Virus record (IMG/VR): IMGVR_UViG_3300025853_000219
Coordinates: 1-40,615 of that record
Source of the DNA: a virus
Length of the DNA stretch: 40,615 bases
Strand: one strand, 5' to 3'
The translations under genes and the position numbers were made by a program. Positions within the stretch are counted from its first letter, which is position 1, and each line of letters opens with the position of its first letter. Of the stretch, positions 22,818-32,124 are shown piece after piece. Under the pieces are notes generated by a model. The model was not told the DNA's origin. It did no database searches and worked only from the letters and a program-made list of their open reading frames with translations.

Positions 22818-23642
22818 TTATTCGGAATATCCAAATGTTTCAAAATACCACCGATGGTTATTGACAATCCAATCACAAATTTCTTTTCCAAGAACTTCCT
22901 CGTAGTCTTGTTTTAATGGTTCCAGTTTATTTCGTATTTTGTGATCTCCATACGGTCTGTGAATTACATCGTTTTCGTGTGTTGTTTGTTCTATGTTGTT
23001 AAAGTCATGTTCAAACCTATCGACTTCAAGATAATCATAAATTGTATTCATTACTGATTGCGGGTCATTAAACAATCCTTCATATCTGATAAATTGTATG
23101 TTTGTTCTGAATTCCCTATTTAACATATCCTCTAATCTATCTAATGAAATTCCAATAGGCATACCATTTTTCCAAACATCTATACGTTTTGCTGGTGTAG
23201 TTCCACTCAATTCTACCGGGTTATCTGTTCCTGTGTATATTTCTGGATTCTTTCTATAATTTTTTTCCATACTAGCGAATATAGAACGCAAATCTCTAAC
23301 CATACAAATCATTTTGGGTTTATATGGTAAAAATTTTTCAACCCAATCGTAATGTATTCCCCAACCACGACTTTTATCAACTATATACGGTTTGTCTGTG
23401 ATCGCTTCATAATATCCGTGTAACGCTCCATTACAATATCCCCTCCATGCCTTTAAATCTCGTTCCTCATCCGTAGTAGCCTTAAATTCATCAGACGTTG
23501 TAAAAGCATTTCTACTTTGATATAACATCTCTAATACACCTGACGTTGGTGTGGTATGAAACTCTGGATTTTGTGCTAATATGTTTTGTAATAATGTAGA
23601 ACCAGCACGTGGCATTGAACTTTGAAAAAATATTTTACTCAT
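22818..23642 (-). CDS. Sulfotransferase
   Basis: This is a 274-residue PAPS-dependent sulfotransferase-like enzyme. The 5'-phosphosulfate loop is MPRAGSTLL at residues 10-18. The 3'-phosphate-binding part is MVRDLRSIFAS, with R116, D117 and S120. IQFIRYEGLFNDP and the C-terminal helix are also typical of the family. It transfers sulfate to a hydroxyl or amine, often on sugars. The start overlaps the end of the glycosyltransferase gene by 8 nt, so the two are made together. A natural reading is a two-step decoration, glycosylation then sulfation, of a virion or host glycan. Confidence 0.88.
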   Translation of the reverse strand: MSKIFFQSSMPRAGSTLLQNILAQNPEFHTTPTSGVLEMLYQSRNAFTTSDEFKATTDEERDLKAWRGYCNGALHGYYEAITDKPYIVDKSRGWGIHYDWVEKFLPYKPKMICMVRDLRSIFASMEKNYRKNPEIYTGTDNPVELSGTTPAKRIDVWKNGMPIGISLDRLEDMLNREFRTNIQFIRYEGLFNDPQSVMNTIYDYLEVDRFEHDFNNIEQTTHENDVIHRPYGDHKIRNKLEPLKQDYEEVLGKEICDWIVNNHRWYFETFGYSE

Positions 23643-24516
23643 TGATTGCCTTATACACTTCTTCTAAATTAAACACGTCTGGACTTTCAAATGGACATTC
23701 ATGAAATGTTCCTGTTATGTTATCTTCTAACAAATACGAATCTATCTTATGAGTCATATGTTTATTTACCGACGAATTTATATTGTTATGAAAACCATAA
23801 CCTAATATTTGTGAGTTATCAACCGGCCACAAAACAGTGGATTTTAACCCAAAACAAGCAGCCACGTGTTGTGAGTAACTATCTATCAGTATTCTATTTT
23901 CTGAAAATTTTATTACACCAAACAAATCACGAATATTTTCAGTTTCAAATGGATATACATTTTCCAATTGTGGTGCTTCTTTTTCTTTTAATTGTATTAC
24001 TTTTTTTCCTTGAACATTTAAATAATCAACGATTGATTGTGCTTGTCTAAATGGTATATCTCTTACCCAACTATATTTGGATGGGTTGTTTGTTCCGCCG
24101 GAACATTGTATGACCGTATATGGATCATTTCCCATTAACCCACTAATATATTTATCTTCTCTCCAATTGTAATATATTTCGGGGGTTTCTCCTTGATGTC
24201 TAACTCCACATTGTTCACACCATACTTCAATTAAATGTCTCTTTTTTAACATGTAATCTTGATGATGGTATGGTTCGTGTTTGAAAACTAATATATCGTT
24301 TCCGCGAATAAAATCGTCGTAAAAATAAGGAACATTTCCAAACCCATATACCCTATATACATTAGGATTATTTAACCATACAGCAGGCCACCCACATACC
24401 ACCACAATTTCATAATCTGAATATTGTTTTTTCAGAGCAGACACTACGGCTGTTGCCATAATGTTTTTGCCCATTCCGCCTTGAACGTCAAAAATTATAT
24501 ACTTTTTCATAACCAT
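23635..24516 (-). CDS. Glycosyltransferase, GT-B fold, heptosyltransferase-like
   Basis: This is a 293-residue protein (MVMKKYIIFDVQGG; the second Met at 24510 is also possible). The N-terminal FDVQGGMGKNIMATAVVSALKKQYSDYEIVVVCGWPAVWLNNPNVYRVYG is a Rossmann half typical of GT9/ADP-heptose-type transferases. In the second half IQCSGGTNN and LIDSYSQHVAACFGLKSTVLWPVD resemble the sugar-nucleotide pocket of that group. It follows a terminator and has an AT-rich promoter-like CATATATATAAT before it. It is coupled to the sulfotransferase. The acceptor is unknown. Confidence 0.8.
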   Translation of the reverse strand: MVMKKYIIFDVQGGMGKNIMATAVVSALKKQYSDYEIVVVCGWPAVWLNNPNVYRVYGFGNVPYFYDDFIRGNDILVFKHEPYHHQDYMLKKRHLIEVWCEQCGVRHQGETPEIYYNWREDKYISGLMGNDPYTVIQCSGGTNNPSKYSWVRDIPFRQAQSIVDYLNVQGKKVIQLKEKEAPQLENVYPFETENIRDLFGVIKFSENRILIDSYSQHVAACFGLKSTVLWPVDNSQILGYGFHNNINSSVNKHMTHKIDSYLLEDNITGTFHECPFESPDVFNLEEVYKAINE

Positions 24517-24535
24517 TAAAATTATATATATGCTC

Positions 24536-24569
24536 AAAAAAAGCATTCCGTTAAAGAAATGCTTTTTTT
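24536..24569 (-). terminator. Terminator after the YadA-like fibre gene (bidirectional)
   Basis: GCATT (24543-24547) pairs with AATGC (24558-24562), extended by an A7 run on the left and a T7 run on the right. It separates the fibre genes from the glycosyltransferase pair. Confidence 0.85.
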
Positions 24570-24603
24570 GTGGGTGCTCGTGTCGTGAGTGAGCTAAACT
24601 ATA

Positions 24604-26364
24604 TTAAACAATTTTTAAATTGTTTGTTGCGTTATCTTTCCAAACTGATCCGGATGGTAGTCCAGTAGATCCTGTTGGAAGACTCATGATCGATAGGTTG
24701 TTTACGAATGTAGTACAATCTCTGTCGGTTGTAATGTTACTTCCTACGACGAATGATTTGTATGAGTCGAGAACATTATAATAACCACCGACTGAAGTGG
24801 ATCCTGACGTGTTTAGACAAACTGTTGTTCTACATCCACCAAGAACACTATTGAATCCACCTCTCATACATGTACATCTACCACCAACAACAGTATTGTT
24901 ACATCCTCCGTTTGATGGTATGCTGTGTCCAGTTCCACCGACTATAGCATTAAATGTAGATCCTTTGGTTAAATCATTTAAATTGTTTCCGATAACAAGA
25001 GATCCGCTTGAAGTTGTTCTTACAGTACCTCCAATAGCAACAGACCAATGACCACATGAATAAGCAGCATTACCAACTGCGAGTGAACAACATCCTGTTG
25101 CTGTAGCACGTCTACCAGCAATAGCTACCGAATATTTTCCGGATGCAGTGGATAATCTTCCTCCTGCCGCGAATGATCTACATCCAGATGCAACGTGTGT
25201 ATCACCACCAACTACAGTAGCCATATTAGCAGTAGCACAACTTTCATAACTTCCCAATACAGATGAATATTTTCCGGATGCTAAACTTTTCTTACCACTT
25301 AATACAATAGATCCTGTTCCTGAAGCAACATGTGTTGCAAGCGATCTGCTTGTCTGTAAATCTATTGATCTTGGCCCACGTGTATTTCCAGCAATACCTC
25401 CGCCTTCGTCAGTTGGTGTGATTGTAAGATCAGCAGATTGAGCAGTTCCGCCGCCACCAAGTCCTGTCAATCCAGAACCATCACCAACAAAAGCACTTGC
25501 TGATACTGTTCCTGAAGCGGTAACATGACCAGCAACATTTAAATTATTTACAAATGTGTGACATGCTTCTGTTGCCGTTATATTTGAACCGATGATGAAA
25601 CTTTCGGTTTCGTCATTTGTATTTCCATATCCACCTAAGATAGCAGATGCAGTTCCAGTTGAATGATTTTGACATCCACCCAATACTCCGGCAAAACGTC
25701 CTGAACAATTCAATCTTCCGCCTCCAGCGGTAGACATATATCCTTCAGCGGTAACATTCATACCTCCTAAAACGGATGCTCTGGCACCCAATGCTTTTGA
25801 ATTATTTCCGCTCCCAACGATTGAATCTATTCCATTCGCACAGTTTCCAAATCCACCTCCTACAAAAGAACAAATTCCATTAGCATAATTATAATGACCA
25901 CCTGCGACAGTTGCTCCATTAGAACAAGCACGATTTGATTTTCCTCCTGCGATAGTAGAATGATCTCCTGAAGCAATAAATGTTGATGATTGACGTATCG
26001 TTTGGAGTTCAACTGAATTTTCACCTCTAGCATCACCTGCAGTGGCACCTTCATTTGCCGCTAAAATATCATACGTTCCGTCAGTTCCTTGGACGGTTCC
26101 GCCACCACCAACGCCTGTCAATCCAGAACCATCACCAACAAAAGCACTTGCTGATACTGTTCCTGAAGCGGTAACATTTCCGGTGATGTTTAAACTTCCA
26201 AGACTTCCTGTGTTTAGATTTGTGAAGTTTGATTGCGTTACCGATGATAACGTTCCATTTTCGTCTATCGAAATTAATCCTGTTGTAACGGGAGTAATTG
26301 TTTTCGTTTCCCATGCTGTGTCAGCAGAGTTACGTTGCATTATAAATATGTCGTTTCCAGCCAT
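24604..26364 (-). CDS. Tail fibre with YadA-like beta-roll repeats, cysteine-rich
   Basis: This is a 586-residue protein. The N-terminus MAGNDIFIMQRNSADTAWET is followed by two long runs of 'S-x-A-x-G-x-x-S-x-(V/A)-x-GG' repeats, the pattern of trimeric-autotransporter (YadA/Hia) head domains that form left-handed rolls. Each run is preceded by VSASAFVGDGSGLTG and ends near FIIGSNIT/FVVGSNIT plus C-x-TFVNNL. The end GSVWKDNATNNLKIV is typical of phage fibres. At least 16 cysteines sit in the repeat turns, which is unusual for a secreted-side fibre. A 64-bp perfect direct repeat lies inside the gene. Likely host-binding; trimeric by analogy. Confidence 0.85.
   Translation of the reverse strand: MAGNDIFIMQRNSADTAWETKTITPVTTGLISIDENGTLSSVTQSNFTNLNTGSLGSLNITGNVTASGTVSASAFVGDGSGLTGVGGGGTVQGTDGTYDILAANEGATAGDARGENSVELQTIRQSSTFIASGDHSTIAGGKSNRACSNGATVAGGHYNYANGICSFVGGGFGNCANGIDSIVGSGNNSKALGARASVLGGMNVTAEGYMSTAGGGRLNCSGRFAGVLGGCQNHSTGTASAILGGYGNTNDETESFIIGSNITATEACHTFVNNLNVAGHVTASGTVSASAFVGDGSGLTGLGGGGTAQSADLTITPTDEGGGIAGNTRGPRSIDLQTSRSLATHVASGTGSIVLSGKKSLASGKYSSVLGSYESCATANMATVVGGDTHVASGCRSFAAGGRLSTASGKYSVAIAGRRATATGCCSLAVGNAAYSCGHWSVAIGGTVRTTSSGSLVIGNNLNDLTKGSTFNAIVGGTGHSIPSNGGCNNTVVGGRCTCMRGGFNSVLGGCRTTVCLNTSGSTSVGGYYNVLDSYKSFVVGSNITTDRDCTTFVNNLSIMSLPTGSTGLPSGSVWKDNATNNLKIV
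25463..25526 (-). repeat. 64-bp direct repeat, copy 1
   Basis: Identical to 26114-26177, 651 bp apart, encoding the VTASGTVSASAFVGDGSGLTG segment of the fibre. Confidence 0.9.
26114..26177 (-). repeat. 64-bp direct repeat, copy 2
   Basis: Identical to 25463-25526. Recombination between the two would delete one beta-roll block in frame (651 is divisible by 3). Confidence 0.9.
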
Positions 26365-26397
26365 TGTATTTTATGTTTTTAGGTTAAGGTTATTATA

Positions 26398-26405
26398 ATA
26401 AATAT
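26398..26405 (-). promoter_or_regulatory. ATATTTAT box upstream of the YadA-like fibre gene
   Basis: The element lies 33 nt before ATG 26364, with a leader (TTATAA...CCTTAACCTAAA) closely like that of the tail-tube gene at the same distance. Confidence 0.4.
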
Positions 26406-26419
26406 TTGTATTTTTTAAA

Positions 26420-28501
26420 TTAAACTATTGATCCTGTAGCATTAACCCAATTGTTTCCGTTATACCAAATCGGCGCTCCTACTGTCGTGTCGAAGAATAC
26501 CGATCCCGTAGACGGTGTTGTTGGTCTTGTGCTTCCTTGATCGTCGTTTGGAGTATTATATGATGGGTATGTTAGATTTGTTAAGTTATCCGTCAATATA
26601 GTTTTATTTGATTTGCAGTGATTTAAATATAAATCGTAATTTGTGGAACCGGATATAGCATAACTCCCACTATCGCCGCTTTCAAAACTACAATACTCAA
26701 ATCGAATATCCTTTTGTGTTATTGTAGAACCGATCTCAACAACACTCTTTAACTCGTTTTGGGTTTCTAACCTACAATTGTTGAAAATTATTGATGATGT
26801 GAAAAATTGTTGACTACTATCAAATGAAACAATCGATCCTAATGAGTTTTTAATAGTGGTGTTGTAAAATTTAGCATCCGCTGTATTAATTCCAAATGTA
26901 AATATGTTTCCTATATTATTAAAATTATATACTCCATCATACGATTCAAACACACAACGTTGATTTAAATTTTGAACTGTTCCTGATGACACAATATTTC
27001 CTCTGTGAATGAGACGAGGGTATGTAGTAGCATTCAAGAAATAATTATTTGTTTCAAATATCGTATCGGTGGAAGAACTTCTGATATCACCATTTACATG
27101 TAATTCACATTTAGTATTAGCATCTTCAGAATTTATCACAAACAAAGCATCTGTTCCTGTATGATGAACATCGCCATTAAATTTGAAAATTCCACGTTTA
27201 GCAAATATAAAATCACCGCCACCGGAATTAGAGCTTTCCTCTATCAAATTAAAATCAATTCTTAAATTCTCATGTCCTTCTAATATTTTAATTCCTTTTG
27301 TGTTACTTCCGTTTGTATTGTTACATACAATTTTTTTACCTCTTACTGAGATTGTAGCATTCCCGCCTCCCAAATCAAATAACTTCGATCCTGCGGCAGC
27401 ATTGTCAACTTTCATAACTCCAAGTCCTGATATAGAAAATGAACTTCCCGTTACACTTGTAAACGTTGTTCCTGTTGTAGACGTTATGATTACTCCATTT
27501 TCTAAATGAAGATTTACTCCGTCTGCCATATTCAGTTCCTCATCATATGTTCCTGGTGCAACTACAATTAAATCTCCACTCGAAGCATTAACCAATGAAC
27601 TTGATATTGTATTAAATGGATTTAAAATGTCAGATTTATTGAGTCCTGTTCTATCATCCGTTGCGGTTGGTGATGAGTTATTAACATATAGCAAATTTCC
27701 TTGATTACTTTTTAACGTTTCTAAACTAGAACTTAATGTCAACAAAGCACTCGTTAATGTAGAAGTTCCGCTCCAAAATGGTCCAGTTAACGAAGCGGTA
27801 ACAATAGTATCGGTGGTTTCGATATTATTAGCAAAACTTGAACTTAATGTGTTTAAAGCGTCTTTAACGGATGATCCAGACACGTCACTGTCGTTCGCCA
27901 CCAAACTAGCGGTTGATGTTGGCGTTGGTATATTGTCAAGATTGTTATAGTCAAAATAACTAGCGGTGCTAGCAAGTGATGCTGTTGCTACATACAATGA
28001 TGATGTCTGTGAGTTTAATACATAATTATCAAGACTTGCACTTAACACTGATCCTTGATTTATTAACGTTGTAAATGTATCATTAACATCAACTTCATTT
28101 ACAGTTACCGATCCTGTAATATTTAAACTTCCTGTAAACGTATGTCTATCAGTTAATAACTCTCCGAAATTTGAACTACCGCTTATTGTAGATAAAGATT
28201 GCGTAACCAATGTAGCATATAAAAAACTAGCAGATATAATACCAGCATTTACATTTCCTAATGTTACATTTTGTCCACTTGCTGAAATATAAACGTTTTC
28301 AGCAATACTTGCGGTTTGTGCTATTGACGCTGAAACGATCTCACCACCAGCACCAATTGCCATTCTAAATTTTTTAACTGTTGATATGACATTTGTGTAA
28401 TCTGTACCGTCTTTTGTTGACAATAATGGGATTACGTCGTCGTCGCTTATTTCAGCAGCGGTTACTTTTTGTAAACTAGAAAACTTTACTTTGTTTGACA
28501 T
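26420..28501 (-). CDS. Tail fibre with N-terminal adaptor and beta-helix domain
   Basis: This is a 693-residue protein. Residues 1-45 (MSNKVKFSSLQKVTAAEISDDDVIPLL) match the start of the next fibre upstream (MSQKVKFSSLPLVKSNEITD), so they are probably a shared attachment adaptor. Next comes one copy of the ENVYISASGQNVTLGNV...FTGSLNITGS module. From about residue 300 a right-handed beta-helix is likely: DLIVVAPGTYDEELNMADGVNLHLENGVI and many short polar strands with stacked Asn/Cys/Ser. The end GSVFFDTTVGAPIWYNGNNWVNATG is a common fibre terminus. It may bind or degrade surface glycans. Confidence 0.85.
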   Translation of the reverse strand: MSNKVKFSSLQKVTAAEISDDDVIPLLSTKDGTDYTNVISTVKKFRMAIGAGGEIVSASIAQTASIAENVYISASGQNVTLGNVNAGIISASFLYATLVTQSLSTISGSSNFGELLTDRHTFTGSLNITGSVTVNEVDVNDTFTTLINQGSVLSASLDNYVLNSQTSSLYVATASLASTASYFDYNNLDNIPTPTSTASLVANDSDVSGSSVKDALNTLSSSFANNIETTDTIVTASLTGPFWSGTSTLTSALLTLSSSLETLKSNQGNLLYVNNSSPTATDDRTGLNKSDILNPFNTISSSLVNASSGDLIVVAPGTYDEELNMADGVNLHLENGVIITSTTGTTFTSVTGSSFSISGLGVMKVDNAAAGSKLFDLGGGNATISVRGKKIVCNNTNGSNTKGIKILEGHENLRIDFNLIEESSNSGGGDFIFAKRGIFKFNGDVHHTGTDALFVINSEDANTKCELHVNGDIRSSSTDTIFETNNYFLNATTYPRLIHRGNIVSSGTVQNLNQRCVFESYDGVYNFNNIGNIFTFGINTADAKFYNTTIKNSLGSIVSFDSSQQFFTSSIIFNNCRLETQNELKSVVEIGSTITQKDIRFEYCSFESGDSGSYAISGSTNYDLYLNHCKSNKTILTDNLTNLTYPSYNTPNDDQGSTRPTTPSTGSVFFDTTVGAPIWYNGNNWVNATGSIV

Positions 28502-28505
28502 ATTA

Positions 28506-28513
28506 ATAAATAT
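28506..28513 (-). promoter_or_regulatory. ATATTTAT box four bases before ATG of the 28501 fibre
   Basis: It spans -12 to -5 in a 16-nt gap after the upstream fibre's stop. A sense TATAAATA also overlaps this gap. Confidence 0.45.
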
Positions 28514-28517
28514 CTAT

Positions 28518-31500
28518 TTATATCAAATATGGATATGATATTATATAAAGTTCGTTGTCGCCGTATAAATAACCGGATAATCCACTACCGCTTATTTCAA
28601 TTTGATTTGGTGAAATTAATCTAAAGTCCGGTGTTATATCCATAACCGAAGTGTCTCCGCCTGTGATTGTCAAACTTTGTGAGTTAACCATCTCAACAGA
28701 ACTTTCGGGACGTAACCGTACTTGCGTTAAATCGATTGGGTTGTATGTTAAATCAAATACAGTTGTGGAAGAAGTAACAAAATAATATTCCGTATGTATT
28801 TTGGTTTCTTGATAGTAACTAGCAGTCACAGCAACACTAGCAGTATTAGCATTTAATGCTGTAAGAGCAATATCAGATTGATCAGCGTGAAATGCGTTAA
28901 CAGCATTACTTGCTGAATAAGCAAAACTTGCTGAATAAGCAAAACTTGCGGTAAGAGCATAACTAGCTGTAGTAACTGATAATGACGATGTTATATCTGA
29001 TGTAATTACATGATTACCATTATATTTAAATGATGATCCTGTTATATTAACACTTCCGGTAAATGTGTGTGTGTCATCTATTGTATCGCCAAAAGCAGTA
29101 GATCCGCTTTCGTATATAACACTTCTTGTTGTGGAAGTGATATACATTTCATTAGCAGTTAAAATGTCAGCTGTTACATTTCCAAATACAACGTCTTGTC
29201 CACTTCCGCTAATGTAAATATCAGATGATGTTAAAAAAGGATCTCCGTTAAACGTAAACGAACTGCCGCTGAAAGCGTGAGTGTCGTTTATTGAAATATA
29301 TCTATAAGCAAATTGATTTGATCCGCTTTTATATAACCTAAAGTCTCGATTTAATTGACCTTGATTAAACGTGTAACTTTCATTAGCAGAATCAATTACA
29401 ATTTCGTTTGCGCTAGCTCCTGCATTGAAAACGATCCTATCAACAACATCATTCGACCAAGGCCCGAATACAATTTGATCATTTGCATTATTTAATGAAA
29501 ATATTTCAACGAAAGAACCACTTGCGTTATATGACGATATTCCAATGAATTCTACATTTTCAACTCCAGCATATTGACTTCCGATGTATAGATCGTTTCC
29601 TACATTAACATTTCCCGTTGTTGTTAATGTTGTAAAGTTTCCGGTTCCTAAAGAAACATCTTGACCACTAGCAGAAATATAAATGTTATCTAATCCGATC
29701 AAATAACTAGCAGTCACAGCAACACTTGATGAATTTGCATTTAATGCTGTAAGAGCAATATCAGCTTGATCAGCGTGAAATGCGTCAACAGCATTACTCG
29801 CTGAATAAGCATAACTTGCGGTATGAGCATAACTTGCGGTTGTAACCGACAATGAAGATGTTAATTCAGATGTAACAACCGTGTTACCATTCCATTGAAA
29901 TTCACTTCCTGTAATGTATAAACTACCGGTATAACGATGTTCATCGTCTAATGTGTCGCCGAATGTTGAACTTCCGCTCTCATATATAACACTTCTTGTC
30001 GTTGACGTAACGTATAACTCATTAGCAGTTACAACATCCGCTGTTAAGTTTCCAAATACAACATTTTGACCACTAGCAGAGATATAAATATTATCTAAAC
30101 TGCTACTAAAATCTTCTAAATCCGAAACTCTTGTTTGTAACGATGAACTTAGATTTATATACGACCCGCTTATATCACCAGCGATTTGAGCAGAACTTGA
30201 AATTAATGTGGGTTTATTTGAAATGTTACTATATTCAATGTGACTTGCAGTTATTGACGTTAAAGCAACACTAGCAGTATTAGCATTTAATGCTGTAAGA
30301 GAAATATCAGCTTGGTCAGCATGAAATGCATCAACAGCATTACTCGCTGAATAAGCATAACTTGCGGTATGAGCATAACTTGCGGTTGTGACTGAAAGCG
30401 ATGACGTTAAATCGGATGTAACGACCGTATTGCCATTCCATTGAAACCCACTTCCGGATATGTAAAGACTTCCTGTATATTGGTGTATATCGTCTAAGGA
30501 ATCTCCAAATATAGTTGAACCGCTTTCATATATTATAGATCGTGTTAACTCCGTAATTACAAGTTCGTTTACATTTAACGTTCCTTGAACAGCAACATTG
30601 CCTGTAAACAAAGCGGTAGATCCTGTTAATTGACCAACTGTTATATTCTGTCCACTAGCAGAAATATAAATGTTATCCAGACTTGAACTAAATGTTTCTA
30701 AATCAGTTACTCTTGTTGAAAATGAACTGGATGCTTCTACAAACGACCCGCTTATATCACCAGCGATTTGAGCAGAACTTGAAATTAATGTGGGTTTATT
30801 TACTACGTTATTATACTCAACAAAACTTGATGTTTGAGAATAACTTGATGTAATAGCATTTAATGCTGTAAGAGCAATATCAGCTTGGTCAGCATGAAAT
30901 GCGTCAGCAGCATTACTCGCTGAATAAGCAAAACTTGCTGTTTGAGTGTAACTTGATGATATTACGGATAAAGAAGCGGTAAACTCATCGGTCAGCACAC
31001 CAAACCCATTCAATGATAAACTTCCTGTTATGTTTACACTACCTGTATATGAGTGAACATCATCTAAACTATCGCCGAAATTTGAACTACCACTTTCGTA
31101 TAATACAGAACGGGTAGTCGATGTTACATACAGTTCATTAACAGTTACAATATCCGCTGTTAAATTTCCAAATATAACATCTTGTCCACTAGCACTAATA
31201 TAGATATTATCTAAACTACTACTAAAGTTTTCTAAATCGGTTACTCTTGTTGAAAAACTTCCAGAATCGATTTGTAAATTATTTATATCAACCGCAATTG
31301 AACTTGAAGCCACCACAAACGAACCGCTAATGTCACTTGATAATTGTGAAGAACCACTTACTAATGTAGGTTTGTTAGCTACATTAACATAGTCAACATA
31401 ACTTGACGTTGTATCTGTACCAATGGATGATAAACTTGAACTTAATGAATTTAAAGCATCACGTACATTGTCACCGGTAACGTCGGAATCGTTAAAAACC

Positions 31501-32120
31501 TGACTTGCGGTGGCAGCAATATCCGGTTCACCATCAACGTTTGTCCATGATATATAACTAGCAGTAGCAACCGACATTGAACCGGTTTCACTTTCCAATA
31601 TAAAATCAGGAACATTATCAACTCCTGACCAATCAATATAACTTGCTGAATCAGCGGTAAGTGATGACGAATCGGATGAAACCAATAACCGTTCGCCATT
31701 CCATGTAAATGAACTTCCTGATAAACTTATACTACCTGTAAAATCATGTCTATCATCGGTAGTGTCGCCGAATTTAGTAGATCCGCTAGCATATAATATT
31801 GAACGATTTGTTTCTGTTACATTTAACGTATTAGCAGTCAACACATCAGCAGAAACATTTCCAAAAACAACATTTTGACCTGAACTTGAAATATAAACGT
31901 TATTAGCCACTCCTGCTGTATTAGCATAATTTGCTGTATCAGCATATAAAGCTATTGATGCTGTGAAATCCGTTGATAATAAATTTTTAATTTCATGGAT
32001 TTCGGTGGCTCTATTTACCAAATCCGAACCATCCCGATGAAGAATTATAATTCTGTCAAAATCGGTTATCTCATTTGATTTAACTAATGGTAAACTTGAA
32101 AATTTTACTTTCTGTGACAT
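28518..32120 (-). CDS. Very large repeat-built tail fibre
   Basis: This is a 1200-residue protein. After the adaptor (MSQKVKFSSLPLVKSNEITD) it consists of six tandem modules of about 130-190 residues. Each starts N-(V/I)-YIS-(A/S/G)-SGQ-(N/D)-V, continues SADxLTxNxLxVT, SGSxxFGD-x-x-DD-x-H-x-(Y/F)TGS and WNG, and ends with Ala/Ser/Tyr-rich linkers (SYAYSASNAVDAFHADQADIALTALNA). Module starts lie near 31900, 31205, 30675, 30085, 29690 and 29220. The end is a different, beta-rich cap. The stop is 16 nt before the next fibre. Repeats this close in DNA sequence invite recombination and length change. Confidence 0.88.
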   Translation of the reverse strand: MSQKVKFSSLPLVKSNEITDFDRIIILHRDGSDLVNRATEIHEIKNLLSTDFTASIALYADTANYANTAGVANNVYISSSGQNVVFGNVSADVLTANTLNVTETNRSILYASGSTKFGDTTDDRHDFTGSISLSGSSFTWNGERLLVSSDSSSLTADSASYIDWSGVDNVPDFILESETGSMSVATASYISWTNVDGEPDIAATASQVFNDSDVTGDNVRDALNSLSSSLSSIGTDTTSSYVDYVNVANKPTLVSGSSQLSSDISGSFVVASSSIAVDINNLQIDSGSFSTRVTDLENFSSSLDNIYISASGQDVIFGNLTADIVTVNELYVTSTTRSVLYESGSSNFGDSLDDVHSYTGSVNITGSLSLNGFGVLTDEFTASLSVISSSYTQTASFAYSASNAADAFHADQADIALTALNAITSSYSQTSSFVEYNNVVNKPTLISSSAQIAGDISGSFVEASSSFSTRVTDLETFSSSLDNIYISASGQNITVGQLTGSTALFTGNVAVQGTLNVNELVITELTRSIIYESGSTIFGDSLDDIHQYTGSLYISGSGFQWNGNTVVTSDLTSSLSVTTASYAHTASYAYSASNAVDAFHADQADISLTALNANTASVALTSITASHIEYSNISNKPTLISSSAQIAGDISGSYINLSSSLQTRVSDLEDFSSSLDNIYISASGQNVVFGNLTADVVTANELYVTSTTRSVIYESGSSTFGDTLDDEHRYTGSLYITGSEFQWNGNTVVTSELTSSLSVTTASYAHTASYAYSASNAVDAFHADQADIALTALNANSSSVAVTASYLIGLDNIYISASGQDVSLGTGNFTTLTTTGNVNVGNDLYIGSQYAGVENVEFIGISSYNASGSFVEIFSLNNANDQIVFGPWSNDVVDRIVFNAGASANEIVIDSANESYTFNQGQLNRDFRLYKSGSNQFAYRYISINDTHAFSGSSFTFNGDPFLTSSDIYISGSGQDVVFGNVTADILTANEMYITSTTRSVIYESGSTAFGDTIDDTHTFTGSVNITGSSFKYNGNHVITSDITSSLSVTTASYALTASFAYSASFAYSASNAVNAFHADQSDIALTALNANTASVAVTASYYQETKIHTEYYFVTSSTTVFDLTYNPIDLTQVRLRPESSVEMVNSQSLTITGGDTSVMDITPDFRLISPNQIEISGSGLSGYLYGDNELYIISYPYLI

Positions 32121-32124
32121 AATA

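Noticed and set aside
24797-25051. Open frames on the plus strand inside the fibre, sheath and amidoligase genes
   Set aside because: They are Pro/Ser-rich mirror frames of well-supported minus-strand genes, without start signals or recognisable domains.
2884-28520. TATAAATA as the general T4-type late promoter
   Set aside because: In the sense direction it is well placed only at 2884-2911 and overlaps the gap before 28501. In most gaps only its reverse complement appears on the coding strand, so it cannot be the general signal here.
28518-32120. Repeated DNA blocks that could suggest a CRISPR array or satellite
   Set aside because: The repeats are in frame, long (about 400-570 bp) and encode fibre modules; there are no short repeats with unique spacers.
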